Shown: piece by piece, positions 26,243-34,517 of the stretch
Layout of the letters: each line of letters opens with the position of its first letter
Numbering within the stretch: position 1 is the stretch's first letter
Assembly: GCA_947496355.1 (NCBI GenBank)
Contig: CANMCO010000007.1
Span: 287,622-351,621 of the forward strand
Direction: 5' to 3'
From: an uncultured Aquimarina sp.
GTDB lineage: Bacteria; Bacteroidota; Bacteroidia; Flavobacteriales; Flavobacteriaceae
DNA length: 64,000 nucleotides
Made by a program: the position numbers and the translations under genes
Notes under the pieces: generated by a model
Seen by the model: only the letters and a program-made list of their open reading frames with translations
The model's database searches: none
What the model was told of the DNA's origin: nothing

Positions 26243-27982
26243 ATGAATGTATCTGAACAGTTATTAGAAATATTGCAGAATGAAGGGGTGAAACACATTT
26301 TCGGAGTAGCAGGAGATGCTCTTAACCCTCTTATAGATGCTATTGGTAAACAGGATATTATTAGGTGGATTGGCGTACATCATGAAGGAAATGCCTCTTA
26401 TGCAGCATTTGCACAGGGAGAACTTAATAATAACTTTGGTGTCTGTGCCAGTACTGTAGGCCCTGGTGCGTTACACTTAATTAATGGCTTATATAATGCT
26501 AAAAAAGAACGTTCTCCAGTAATCGCAATTACTGGTCAAATACCTATAGAACATTTAGGCACCAACTATCATCAAGAAGCAGATCTTAAAAAAATATATG
26601 ATGATGTTTGTGAATATCAAGCGGTCATTAGATCTCCTGAAGAAGCTCCCAGAGTAATCCTGCGAGCTATACGAATAGCGATTAATCACCAATGTGTATG
26701 CAGAATAGAGCTTCCTGCTGATATAGCCAAAATGAAAGCTGAAAACAAGGATTATGTTCATAATGTTTTTCGATCCAAAAGTGTAACTATTCCAATCAAA
26801 GATGATTTAGATAATGCAATAAAACTCATTGATAATTCCCTTAAAATTGCAATTCTGGCAGGAGCAGGGTGTCGAGATGCAAGAGAAGAAGTGATTTATC
26901 TTGCTACGAAATTAAAAGCACCAATAACACATACGTTAAGAGCTTCAGATATATTTGATCATAACATAGAAAATGTTGTTGGGCTTACTGGATTAATAGG
27001 TAATCCTTCTGGGTACAAGGCAGTAATGGATTGTGATCTTTTGCTGATGCTGGGAACAGATTTTCCGTATACTGATTTTTTGCCCTATGATACTAATACA
27101 ATTCAAATAGATATTCGACCTGAAAATGTAGGTAATCGTTCTCCTGTTACATTGGGTTTACATGGAGACATAAAAACTACAATTACATCATTATATTCAT
27201 TATGTGCAGAAAAAAAAGATGATTCCTTCTTAAAAAGCTTAACAGAAAAGTTTAGTGATTGGAAAGCATCCAATGACAAGAAAGCAAATCCAGCTAGAGA
27301 TATGGAACCCTTGCATCCTCACATCTTTGCGAAAGCGGCAAGTGATCTGGCATCCAATGATGCTATTTTTGCAATAGATACAGGAACTGCAGCAATCTGG
27401 GCTTCTAATTTTATGAATTTTCATTCTGGTCGGCGAATCATAGGGTCCTTTAATCATGGATCAATGGCAGTTGGTCTGCCAGCTGCTATTGGAGCACAGC
27501 TTCAATTTCCTGATAGAGAAGTCTGGGGACTAATTGGAGATGGCGCTTTTAATATGTCACTGCAAGATTTTTCTACTGCTGTGAAGTATGAATTGCCAAT
27601 CAAGATTATCGTATTCAATAATTCTCAATTAGGTTTTGTGAAAATTGAAATGGAAGAAGCGGGGCTCGCACCAAATTTTGAGGCATTAAAAGTAGATAAT
27701 TTCAATTTTGCGGAATACGCAAAATTATGTGGAGGCGATGGAATAAAAGTAGAGCATGCCAAAGACATTTTAGTAGCCATACAGATGGCCAAAAATGCCA
27801 AAAAACCTTTTATTATTGACGCAGTGGTTACCAATGCTGAATTGTCTTTACCTCCTAAAATAGGTTTCGAAGAAGCTAAGGGTTTTGGTATTTCAAAAAT
27901 TAAAGAGATATTTAGAGCGTTTAATGGAGAAAAAGAACAATGGGAAAATATTAAACAAGAAATCGAAGCTTATTTTGATTGA
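26243..27982 (+). CDS. poxB: Thiamine-diphosphate pyruvate oxidase / quinone-dependent pyruvate dehydrogenase
   Basis: 579 residues. The TPP-activating Glu48 is in the VHHEGNASY segment; the TPP/Mg motif G432-D-G434 (LIGDGAFNMSLQDF) ends at N459-N460 (IVFNNSQLGF), as in all TPP enzymes. The middle domain and the GPGALHLINGLYNAKKERSPV stretch resemble PoxB more than acetolactate synthase. The C-terminal LPPKIGFEEAKGF resembles the start of the PoxB lipid-activated tail. It converts pyruvate to acetate and CO2, feeding electrons to quinone. Acetolactate-type activity cannot be wholly excluded. Confidence 0.85.
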   Translation: MNVSEQLLEILQNEGVKHIFGVAGDALNPLIDAIGKQDIIRWIGVHHEGNASYAAFAQGELNNNFGVCASTVGPGALHLINGLYNAKKERSPVIAITGQIPIEHLGTNYHQEADLKKIYDDVCEYQAVIRSPEEAPRVILRAIRIAINHQCVCRIELPADIAKMKAENKDYVHNVFRSKSVTIPIKDDLDNAIKLIDNSLKIAILAGAGCRDAREEVIYLATKLKAPITHTLRASDIFDHNIENVVGLTGLIGNPSGYKAVMDCDLLLMLGTDFPYTDFLPYDTNTIQIDIRPENVGNRSPVTLGLHGDIKTTITSLYSLCAEKKDDSFLKSLTEKFSDWKASNDKKANPARDMEPLHPHIFAKAASDLASNDAIFAIDTGTAAIWASNFMNFHSGRRIIGSFNHGSMAVGLPAAIGAQLQFPDREVWGLIGDGAFNMSLQDFSTAVKYELPIKIIVFNNSQLGFVKIEMEEAGLAPNFEALKVDNFNFAEYAKLCGGDGIKVEHAKDILVAIQMAKNAKKPFIIDAVVTNAELSLPPKIGFEEAKGFGISKIKEIFRAFNGEKEQWENIKQEIEAYFD

Positions 27983-28048
27983 AATATTATGAACTATGTA
28001 ACAGGTAGTTGTAATTTATTGATATGTTAAAATAAAATTATTGAAGTT

Positions 28049-28999
28049 ATGGAGAATTTAAAAGTTAGTACAGATCCCAAGGATTTATATTATAAAGATA
28101 GGATGATAACGGCTGCAAAATTTGACAAAGTTGAGTTTGCAAAAACATTTGAACATAGAAGGACAAAAGTTGGAGATGTCGATATTCATTATGTAATTGG
28201 TGGAACAGGGCCAGTAATACTCTTTGGTCATGGATGGCCGGCTTCTTGGTTTGAATGGAGAAAAGTATTGCCGCAATTAGCAAACGATTTTACATGTATT
28301 GCATTCGATATGCCAGGATTGGGAGATAGTGATCCACCACCAGCGTTTGATAATAAGACCATTGCAGACCTGATTAAGAAATTCATTTCAGAAAACTTAG
28401 GATTAGAGGAAATATATGTAGTTGGTCATGATGTGAGTGGCCCGGGCCTTATTACTATGAGTGCTTATTATCCTGATTTAGTAAAAAAATTATTTTTAAC
28501 AGAAACATCGATTGCGGGTCCTGAAATGGGAAAAGTGCTCGCTCAAAACATAAATGACATCTGGCATTTTCCGGTAAATGCTTCTCGTCTTGCCACAACG
28601 GTAGCTATAGGCCGCGAAGAACAATTTATAGGTCAATTTTTTAGCAAATGGGTTTATAATGTTGGGGCTATACATTTGGATGATATTAATGAGTATGTGC
28701 GAACGGCAAAAATACCTGGAGTTATAGAATGTGGAGCCTCATATTACCATAAGCAACAACATGTAACAGAAAGCGGAGATGTTTTACCTGAAAAATCGTT
28801 AACAATGCCAATTCATTTTGTTGGTGCAGAGTTAGGATTTGGTGGTAGACTTGGGGGTGATGAAAAAGCGGCTTTTAAAACTATAGAAAGATACGCTACG
28901 AATATATCATATGAGGTAGTAGAAAAATGTAGTCATTGGGTTTCAGAAGACAGACCTGTATTTCTGGCAGATAAAATCAGAAGTTTCTTTACAAATTAA
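28049..28999 (+). CDS. Alpha/beta hydrolase, epoxide-hydrolase / haloacetate-dehalogenase type
   Basis: 316 residues. Oxyanion motif HGWP at 61-64, nucleophile Asp128 in VGHDVSGPG (Asp rather than Ser indicates the epoxide-hydrolase/dehalogenase class) and a catalytic His296 in KCSHWVSEDRP. Probably soluble. It follows pyruvate oxidase by 66 bp and precedes the MscS gene, so it belongs to the same long plus-strand unit. The substrate is unknown. Confidence 0.85.
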   Translation: MENLKVSTDPKDLYYKDRMITAAKFDKVEFAKTFEHRRTKVGDVDIHYVIGGTGPVILFGHGWPASWFEWRKVLPQLANDFTCIAFDMPGLGDSDPPPAFDNKTIADLIKKFISENLGLEEIYVVGHDVSGPGLITMSAYYPDLVKKLFLTETSIAGPEMGKVLAQNINDIWHFPVNASRLATTVAIGREEQFIGQFFSKWVYNVGAIHLDDINEYVRTAKIPGVIECGASYYHKQQHVTESGDVLPEKSLTMPIHFVGAELGFGGRLGGDEKAAFKTIERYATNISYEVVEKCSHWVSEDRPVFLADKIRSFFTN

Positions 29000-29069
29000 A
29001 TTACTTTTAGAAAACATAAATCTATTGAGGTCAATAGTAAAAATATATTTTTAATAATTGAGAAATAAA

Positions 29070-29981
29070 ATGGAAAAATTAGGACTTACAAAAGAAAACT
29101 GGGAACAATTTTTAGAATGGGTTTGGGACTTTGTACCAGGTGTACTCTCAGCAATTGTTGTTTTTTTCGTAGGAATATGGATGATCAACTTGTTTAGTAG
29201 GGGATTACGTAAATTCTTTCAAAAAAAGGATTATGATGAAACTTTAGAAAGCTTTTTGTATGATTTAATAAATATCGGTCTTAAGATATTATTGATCATC
29301 TTAGTTATTACGCAGTTAGGGGTTCAGACTTCTTCTTTGGTAGCCGTTTTGGGTGCTGCTGGTTTGGCAGTTGGCTTAGCATTGCAAGGTTCTTTATCTA
29401 ATTTTGCCGGTGGAGTATTGATTCTATTTTTTAAACCATTTAAAATTGGTGATTTTATTGAAGCACAAGGAGTCTCAGGGACAGTAAAAGAAATTTCAAT
29501 ATTTAAGACTAAACTGAACACTTTCGGAAATCAATTGGCAATTATTCCGAATGGGAAACTATCCAATGAGAACATTATCAACTATTCTGCAGAACCTATA
29601 CGACGTAATAACTTAGAGATTGGGGTTTCATATGGTAGTAATATAAAAGAGGCAAAAGATACTCTTTTAGATCTTATTAATAGTCAAGAAGGAGTTATTC
29701 AAGACCCACCGCCAGAAGTTGTAGTTTCAAACTTAGGTGATAGTGCGGTAACTTTATCGCTTAGATATTGGGCATCAATCGAGGATTTTTGGCGAATTCA
29801 TTTCTTTACTGTCGAAGATGCTAAAAAGCGATTAGAAGATAAAGGTATTTCCTTACCATTTCCTCAAAGAGAGGTTCATGTATACAATAAAGACGGTCGA
29901 AACGCTAAAAAAACGAGTTTTGGAGCAGATAAAACTACGGTAGATATAAATACAAAAGAAGAAAATGATGGAGAACAATAG
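29070..29981 (+). CDS. Small-conductance mechanosensitive channel (MscS family, second copy)
   Basis: 303 residues from the ATG at 29070. A longer reading uses TTG at 29058 and adds only four residues, so the ATG is preferred. Three N-terminal helices, a pore helix AAGLAVGLALQGSLSNFAG, and the beta domain beginning FKIGDFIEAQGVSGTVKEI. It is closer to canonical MscS than the 14421 copy. The C-terminus is charged (KEENDGEQ). Probably cotranscribed with the hydrolase and the DoxX gene. Confidence 0.92.
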   Translation: MEKLGLTKENWEQFLEWVWDFVPGVLSAIVVFFVGIWMINLFSRGLRKFFQKKDYDETLESFLYDLINIGLKILLIILVITQLGVQTSSLVAVLGAAGLAVGLALQGSLSNFAGGVLILFFKPFKIGDFIEAQGVSGTVKEISIFKTKLNTFGNQLAIIPNGKLSNENIINYSAEPIRRNNLEIGVSYGSNIKEAKDTLLDLINSQEGVIQDPPPEVVVSNLGDSAVTLSLRYWASIEDFWRIHFFTVEDAKKRLEDKGISLPFPQREVHVYNKDGRNAKKTSFGADKTTVDINTKEENDGEQ

Positions 29982-30062
29982 ACCAAGTATGAAAAATTAA
30001 GATCGATATAAAGCACTTCGAGACAAAGGCAATAAGAAATAATTAAAACTAAACTACTCATC

Positions 30063-30446
30063 ATGAATTATGTAATCATTATTATGCAAGTTATCGTAGG
30101 AATAAGTATACTAAACGTATGGCTTATTCAGAATAAAAAAGCTACAAAATGGAGAGGTGGTAATGCCAATACCATTATCGAAGAGTTTCAAGTTTATGGG
30201 CTTCCAACTTGGTCCTGTTATCTTATTGGAGCGCTAAAGGTTATTTTGGCAATCTTATTAATAGTGTCGATACGGTATCCTGCACTAAAAGAAATATCAG
30301 CACTTGGTCTGGCAACTCTTTTATTAGGATCAATAGCTATGCATTTCAAAATTAAAGATCCATTATATAAATCTTTTCCAGCTTTTCTGTTTTTTGTAAT
30401 GTGTACTATTATTGCAGCGAGTAGCCACATAAGACTTTATTTTTAA
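30063..30446 (+). CDS. DoxX-like membrane protein (first)
   Basis: 127 residues with four membrane helices. IVGISILNVWLIQNKKATKW is followed by EEFQVYGLPTWSCYLIGALK and later HFKIKDPLYKSFPAFLFFVM. The (F/Y)xxYGLP...G..K and KDPLxKxxPA patterns are those of DoxX-like proteins. The stop codon overlaps the stop of the convergent DoxX gene in TTAA (30443-30446). Confidence 0.8.
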   Translation: MNYVIIIMQVIVGISILNVWLIQNKKATKWRGGNANTIIEEFQVYGLPTWSCYLIGALKVILAILLIVSIRYPALKEISALGLATLLLGSIAMHFKIKDPLYKSFPAFLFFVMCTIIAASSHIRLYF

Positions 30447-30799
30447 AACAGTTTTGGAATAGAACTATATTGAAGAAATAAATATAAGTTAAGAATAGCA
30501 TATAATAATGACGGAATAGAAGCCAGGATTGGGTCTTTAATTTTTATTCGTACTCCAAAACCAAGTAGCATTAGTACGGCAAGACAGATGGAAGTTATTG
30601 CTATAAGAATAGGAAAATAAAAATAACCAATAATTAATCCTAAGCCTCCAAGTATTTGTAATATGCCCGTTACATTTCTTCTCTTTTCAAGACCAAACCG
30701 AATAAATTCATTTTTCATATGGTTAGAAAATAGGCAACTGAATCCATAGAAGAGAAAGGATATTGCTGAAAAGAATGTGATGATGGTTAACAAGTTCAT
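30443..30799 (-). CDS. DoxX-like membrane protein (second, convergent)
   Basis: 118 residues with four helices. The centre carries FIRFGLEKRRNVTGILQILG then GLGLIIGYFYFPILIAITSI, and the end RIKIKDPILASIPSLLYAIL, matching the DoxX_2 pattern seen in its neighbour (F-x-x-(Y/F)-G-L and (K/R)IKDP(L/I)xxSxP). Inner-membrane protein, thiol/oxidative stress linked in other bacteria. It starts 52 bp downstream of the terminator of the DJ-1 gene and may have its own promoter. Confidence 0.8.
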   Translation of the reverse strand: MNLLTIITFFSAISFLFYGFSCLFSNHMKNEFIRFGLEKRRNVTGILQILGGLGLIIGYFYFPILIAITSICLAVLMLLGFGVRIKIKDPILASIPSLLYAILNLYLFLQYSSIPKLF

Positions 30800-30850
30800 A
30801 TTGTACTAAGATATTGAATAATCTATTTACACCTAGTTTAATCTTTATAT

Positions 30851-30885
30851 AAAAAAATGCAGGACTTCAAAGTTCCTGCATTTTA
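30851..30885 (-). terminator. Intrinsic terminator after the DJ-1/PfpI gene
   Basis: AAAATGCAGGA pairs with TCCTGCATTTT (11 bp) around the loop CTTCAAAGT. A T run follows on the plus side and an A/T run on the minus side, so it can act in both directions. Confidence 0.8.
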
Positions 30886-30914
30886 TGTATAACAGATAAT
30901 TTGCTGTCAAAGAT

Positions 30915-31595
30915 TTAATTCTTCAACATATTGAATAATTTCTCTGCTACTTCTTCAGAAGATGCTGGGTTTTGTCCGGTGATCAAGTTACCATCCTGCA
31001 CAGAATAGGCTTTCCAATCATCTGCTTTGCTATATGTTCCTCCGTTCTCTTTTAGCATATCTTCTACTAAAAATGGGACTACGTCAATCAATTCTACTGC
31101 AGCTTCTTCACTATTTGTAAAACCGGTAACTTTTTTACCTTTCACAAGATATTCTCCAGTACTGATTTTTACATTTTTTAAGGCAGCAGGAGCATGACAG
31201 ACTAGTCCTGTTGGCTTATTGTTTTCAAAAAATAGTTGCAATAGTTTTATAGAATTTTGGTCTTCTGTCAAATCCCATAATGGTCCGTGACCACCGGGAT
31301 AGAAAATACCATCATAATCTTCTTCATTTACGTTTGCTAATTTTAGTGTTTTACTCAATTTTTCCTGCAGCTCTTTATCTTTATGAAAGCGTTGTGTAGC
31401 TTCTGTCTGGTTTTCTGCTTTGTCACTGCTTGGATCAATTGGGGGTTGTCCTCCTTTTGGTGAGGCTAGTGTAATTTCTGCTCCTTTATCTCTTAAATAA
31501 TAATATGGGGCGGCAAACTCTTCTATCCAAAACCCTGTTTTCTCACCGGTATCGCCAAGCTTATCGTGAGAGGTTAACACAAATAATAGTTTCAT
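30915..31595 (-). CDS. DJ-1/PfpI-family class I glutamine amidotransferase-like protein (Hsp31 type)
   Basis: 226 residues. The nucleophile elbow is TGLVCHAPAAL with Cys133 and the adjacent His134; the acid residues E25/E26 are in GFWIEEFAAPYYYL, and GIFYPGGHGPLWDL is the second Hsp31/DJ-1 signature. This subgroup has chaperone and glyoxalase III (methylglyoxal to lactate) activities. It starts 18 bp after the HPF-type gene and shares its transcript. Confidence 0.88.
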   Translation of the reverse strand: MKLLFVLTSHDKLGDTGEKTGFWIEEFAAPYYYLRDKGAEITLASPKGGQPPIDPSSDKAENQTEATQRFHKDKELQEKLSKTLKLANVNEEDYDGIFYPGGHGPLWDLTEDQNSIKLLQLFFENNKPTGLVCHAPAALKNVKISTGEYLVKGKKVTGFTNSEEAAVELIDVVPFLVEDMLKENGGTYSKADDWKAYSVQDGNLITGQNPASSEEVAEKLFNMLKN

Positions 31596-31613
31596 AATTT
31601 TTCTTTTTTACAA

Positions 31614-31913
31614 TTAATATGTTTTCATTTTGTCTTTTCGTTTCTCTAATTGGTCGCCTAGATCTCTCACAGTTTCGGCGATGGCTTCCTCGAAACTTTT
31701 CTCATCAGATGATGCATACAACCTAGGGCCTGGTGCACTTAATCGTATTCCGCAAATATGGCCAGTATCATCGCTTCGATTTTCTTTTTTTAAAAAAATA
31801 TCTCCTCGTATTAAGAATGGGTATTTTGTGGCTAGATTCTGTAATTTTTCTTGAGCGTGAGACTCTAGACGGTCACTTTGACTCACATTGGTATATTCGA
31901 AAACTGTTCTCAT
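31614..31913 (-). CDS. HPF/RaiA-type ribosome hibernation factor (short form)
   Basis: 99 residues. The beta-alpha-beta fold of the S30AE family is seen: MRTVFEYTNVSQSDRLESHA, LQNLATKYPFLIRGDIFLKK and RLYASSDEKSFEEAIAETVR. The length fits the short HPF type, without a dimerisation tail. It would bind the 30S decoding centre and silence ribosomes in starvation. First gene of a two-gene operon with the DJ-1 protein. Confidence 0.88.
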   Translation of the reverse strand: MRTVFEYTNVSQSDRLESHAQEKLQNLATKYPFLIRGDIFLKKENRSDDTGHICGIRLSAPGPRLYASSDEKSFEEAIAETVRDLGDQLEKRKDKMKTY

Positions 31914-32012
31914 ATAATTTCACTTTTGTTTTATGTTATCTATTTTTAAAGTATCAATTCCTTCTGCTATTTTTTGCTTGGGGTTGTGTTTTTTTGGTAT
32001 AATAAATTTCTA

Positions 32013-32402
32013 TTAATGATTACCATTAGCTTTTTTCACCACAACAGGTTCAATAGCTTGATATTCGGGTTTTAATTTTTTATAAAGTTTTAATTGTGGT
32101 CGAGTAAGAATATCACCCATATCCGCACTTTCCATATCATAGTTTTTTCGAAGGTCTACAAGTTTTTGTTTTGTAGATAAATTGCTGTTTCTTATTTTTT
32201 GTTCATTGATTAAAAACTCTTCAACTTTAATTTCAAACAAATTCATTTGTTCTGCTCTTAGCGCCAATTGATCATTATATTTTTTGGTTAGAGCTTTTGC
32301 TTCTTTTTCTAATTTAAGGTTATTAGAATTTTGCGTAAGAGGATTTTGGCCAACTACAGAAGTAGTAATTACCATTACGAGAATTGTTAAGATGTTTTTC
32401 AT
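32013..32402 (-). CDS. Secreted helical protein of unknown function, 129 residues
   Basis: Signal peptide MKNILTILVMVITTSVVGQ with cleavage around VGQ. The mature protein is one long amphipathic region (KLEKEAKALTKKYNDQLALR and following), with a pattern reminiscent of small periplasmic proteins that follow Spy/CpxP-like helical folds: KxxxLxxKxxxxDxxMLxRxQLxxYxxxKP. I see no LTxxQ motif, so the Spy/CpxP link is only a guess. Its gene is flanked by the HPF gene and the micropeptide at 32682. Confidence 0.65.
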   Translation of the reverse strand: MKNILTILVMVITTSVVGQNPLTQNSNNLKLEKEAKALTKKYNDQLALRAEQMNLFEIKVEEFLINEQKIRNSNLSTKQKLVDLRKNYDMESADMGDILTRPQLKLYKKLKPEYQAIEPVVVKKANGNH

Positions 32403-32619
32403 AGTATGTTCTTTAAGTTAATTGTGAATTAGATTTTTAACCCGAATCTACCAATTTAATATAAGCCTTATGTTTTTTGTGGGTTAATACAATCGAGAGA
32501 TATGTTGACTCAATCAGAAAGTAAGAAGTATCCTTATTTTTGACCAGCTTACTAAGAATACTATTAATGAGAAAACTTAAAGTGTTGTAAACTTTTAGAA
32601 ATGAACTTTTTTTTAAAAA

Positions 32620-32664
32620 GAAAATCACCTTATTACATTAATTGTTTTTTAATATAGTAAGGTG
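32620..32664 (-). terminator. Possible terminator after the first LPxASxYA micropeptide
   Basis: AATCACCTTA pairs with TAAGGTGATT (10 bp, perfect) around a 24-nt loop. A T-rich tract follows on the minus strand. The hairpin begins 19 nt after the micropeptide stop. Confidence 0.5.
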
Positions 32665-32681
32665 ATTAAAATAGTATTGTT

Positions 32682-32783
32682 TTATCGACTCATTGCATAC
32701 CAACTAGCCGAGGGTAGATTATTAATTAAGCGTTTAAATCTTTTCATATCCACAATCAGAATACCGTAAAATAATTTTTTCAT
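32682..32783 (-). CDS. Micropeptide with C-terminal LPxASxYAxxR pattern (copy 1)
   Basis: Found by hand: 33 residues, beginning MKKLFYGILIVDMKRFKRLI and ending NNLPSASWYAMSR. A second ATG (residue 13) gives a 21-residue version. The last 11 residues match those of the 38022-38120 ORF at L, P, A, S, Y, A and R. Both are on the minus strand, stand alone in otherwise gene-poor DNA, and are followed by hairpins or further tiny ORFs. Conservation of exactly the C-terminus is unlikely by chance in AT-rich spacer and points to translated genes. Function unknown. Confidence 0.5.
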   Translation of the reverse strand: MKKLFYGILIVDMKRFKRLINNLPSASWYAMSR

Positions 32784-32979
32784 AGCCCTAAATTTTTAAA
32801 TTAAACGTCAAATACAATCGATTCTCAATTGCACAACTATATTTTTTATTTATTGGTAGTAAAATATTACTTCAGATAAATTCATCTAAAAAAGTAATTG
32901 CAATTACTTAATCTGTTACTTTAATATAATTATAATTAGACATATAGTCAAGTGATTTAACGAGTTTTAACTCGATGTG

Positions 32980-33017
32980 AAAAAGGCTTTAACTTTTTTT
33001 AAGTAAAGGCCTTTTTT
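32980..33017 (-). terminator. Bidirectional hairpin after the DUF6588 gene
   Basis: AAAAAGGC pairs with GCCTTTTT, extended by inner pairs TT(T)AACTT/AAGTAAAG with one mismatch and one wobble. Located 30 bp after the stop of the minus-strand gene. Confidence 0.7.
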
Positions 33018-33046
33018 ATAGTATATTTTTAGGGTTATGAATAGGA

Positions 33047-34063
33047 TTAAATCCCAAAATTAATAGCAAATGACAATCCATCATATTTTGCTAGTGTATA
33101 ATCAACATTAAATCTAAAAAATGCCAAAGTAATTTTGGCTCCGAGAGTAGCTCTTACTCCAGATACTTCACTTCTTACAGAGAATGGATCTGTTATGGTT
33201 TCTGATGAAACTATACCTGATTGAACTCGATAAGTCCCTTTAAGATCTGTAGTTGATTTACCAGAAAGGTATCCCAGTCCACCGTATACATTAAAAACAG
33301 GAAGTTTCGTAGACCCTATAAGTTGGAATAAGTAAGTATTAGTATTGTTTTCAAATCTTTGATTTTCACCTTCTACAATATTGGTATCAGTAAAGTCATA
33401 ACTACCGTCTAAATGAGTATAGGCAATTAACCCAGAGATTGCCACAGGAAAAATCTTGTCAGCAGGCAACCAAGATGTAAATTCATGTTGTAATCCAAAT
33501 CCATAAAAACCCACTTCAGCATCATTGGTTTTAATTTTTGGAAAAAACCTTGCTTTTACTTCAGTACCTTTTACAAATCCAAAGCTAGCTTGCAAAAAAG
33601 CTGTAGGAACAAAATTGATGTTAGATTCTCCCAATCCTGTAGGGAGTTCAAATTCAGCATCTTGAGGAGGTAACCCAGGTATAGTGCTTTCCCCTTCTAC
33701 AACAACAATTATACCATCAATATCTCCAAATGCTGTTGCAACAGATCGAGGCTCATTTGGATTATCCCTAAAACGTAAATTCTCATAATTTGCAGGATCA
33801 AGAACAAAAGATTTGTTATCATCACTTACAAATGCTGCATTTGCAACTAGTGAAATCTCGAAACCTAAAAGTTTTTTTGATTTTCCACTGCTAAACCATC
33901 CATTATTCATACTGTACATTAATCCATCTGAAGCAGGGCGCAAGTAGTCTGAAGTAAATTTTTGTGCATCATTTACTCCTGCAGCTAATAAATCATCTAC
34001 ATTTTGTTGAGCAAAAGTTGAAATAGAAATTAGAATTAGGAAAATAGGAATAATACTTTTCAT
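33047..34063 (-). CDS. DUF6588 outer-membrane protein
   Basis: 338 residues. Signal peptide MKSIIPIFLILISISTFAQQ. The mature start DDLLAAGVNDAQKFTSDYLR then GLMYSMNNGWFSSGKSKKLL is the DUF6588 signature of flavobacteria. The rest is a beta-barrel-like protein with QHEFTSWLPADKIFPVAISG and terminal LSFAINFGI. Probably located in the outer membrane; substrate unknown. Single-gene unit, closed by a hairpin at 32980-33017. Confidence 0.8.
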   Translation of the reverse strand: MKSIIPIFLILISISTFAQQNVDDLLAAGVNDAQKFTSDYLRPASDGLMYSMNNGWFSSGKSKKLLGFEISLVANAAFVSDDNKSFVLDPANYENLRFRDNPNEPRSVATAFGDIDGIIVVVEGESTIPGLPPQDAEFELPTGLGESNINFVPTAFLQASFGFVKGTEVKARFFPKIKTNDAEVGFYGFGLQHEFTSWLPADKIFPVAISGLIAYTHLDGSYDFTDTNIVEGENQRFENNTNTYLFQLIGSTKLPVFNVYGGLGYLSGKSTTDLKGTYRVQSGIVSSETITDPFSVRSEVSGVRATLGAKITLAFFRFNVDYTLAKYDGLSFAINFGI

Positions 34064-34517
34064 AAGATTTGGTTTTCAGTAAATTTATTAAGCCTAATAT
34101 ATAAAAAATTGACTTGTTTTATCGATGAAGCAATCAAAACATAGATAAAAAGTCGAAAATAAGTGTCATTTTCTCTCTAAAAATGCGGTTTTCCATAATA
34201 AAAATTATGGTTATCCGTAAGAAAATTAACTCATTTAATCAAAATGTTATCTTTTTATACATTTTCTTGTAGAAGGGTTTTCTAAATATTTTGAATTAAT
34301 TGTGAAACGATTTTTAAATTAAAAAAGCTCTTCAAAATAACTATTCATAGTAGTTATGGGTAAAATATCTAATAGTAACTGGGTAGGTTTATTTTCTTAA
34401 AAAAAACAAAAAATACGGTTAAACCGTAAATATATTGCGTTAATAATACAGATAAATATGCTTATTAAATTCTAAATTTATATAAAAAAAATTACCCCTC
34501 AATATGAAATTTAAGAT
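34064..34517. promoter_or_regulatory. 454-bp control region before the PAS kinase gene
   Basis: No gene. It contains two perfect inverted repeats: CCATAAT-AAAA-ATTATGG (about 34193-34210) and TACGGTT-A-AACCGTA (34414-34428). The latter lies 90 bp before the kinase start, a good position for an operator. Strongly AT-rich. Confidence 0.45.

Noticed and set aside
32437..32628. 63-codon minus-strand frame with GTG start
   Set aside because: The start lies in the hairpin after the micropeptide and the composition is typical of chance AT-rich frames.
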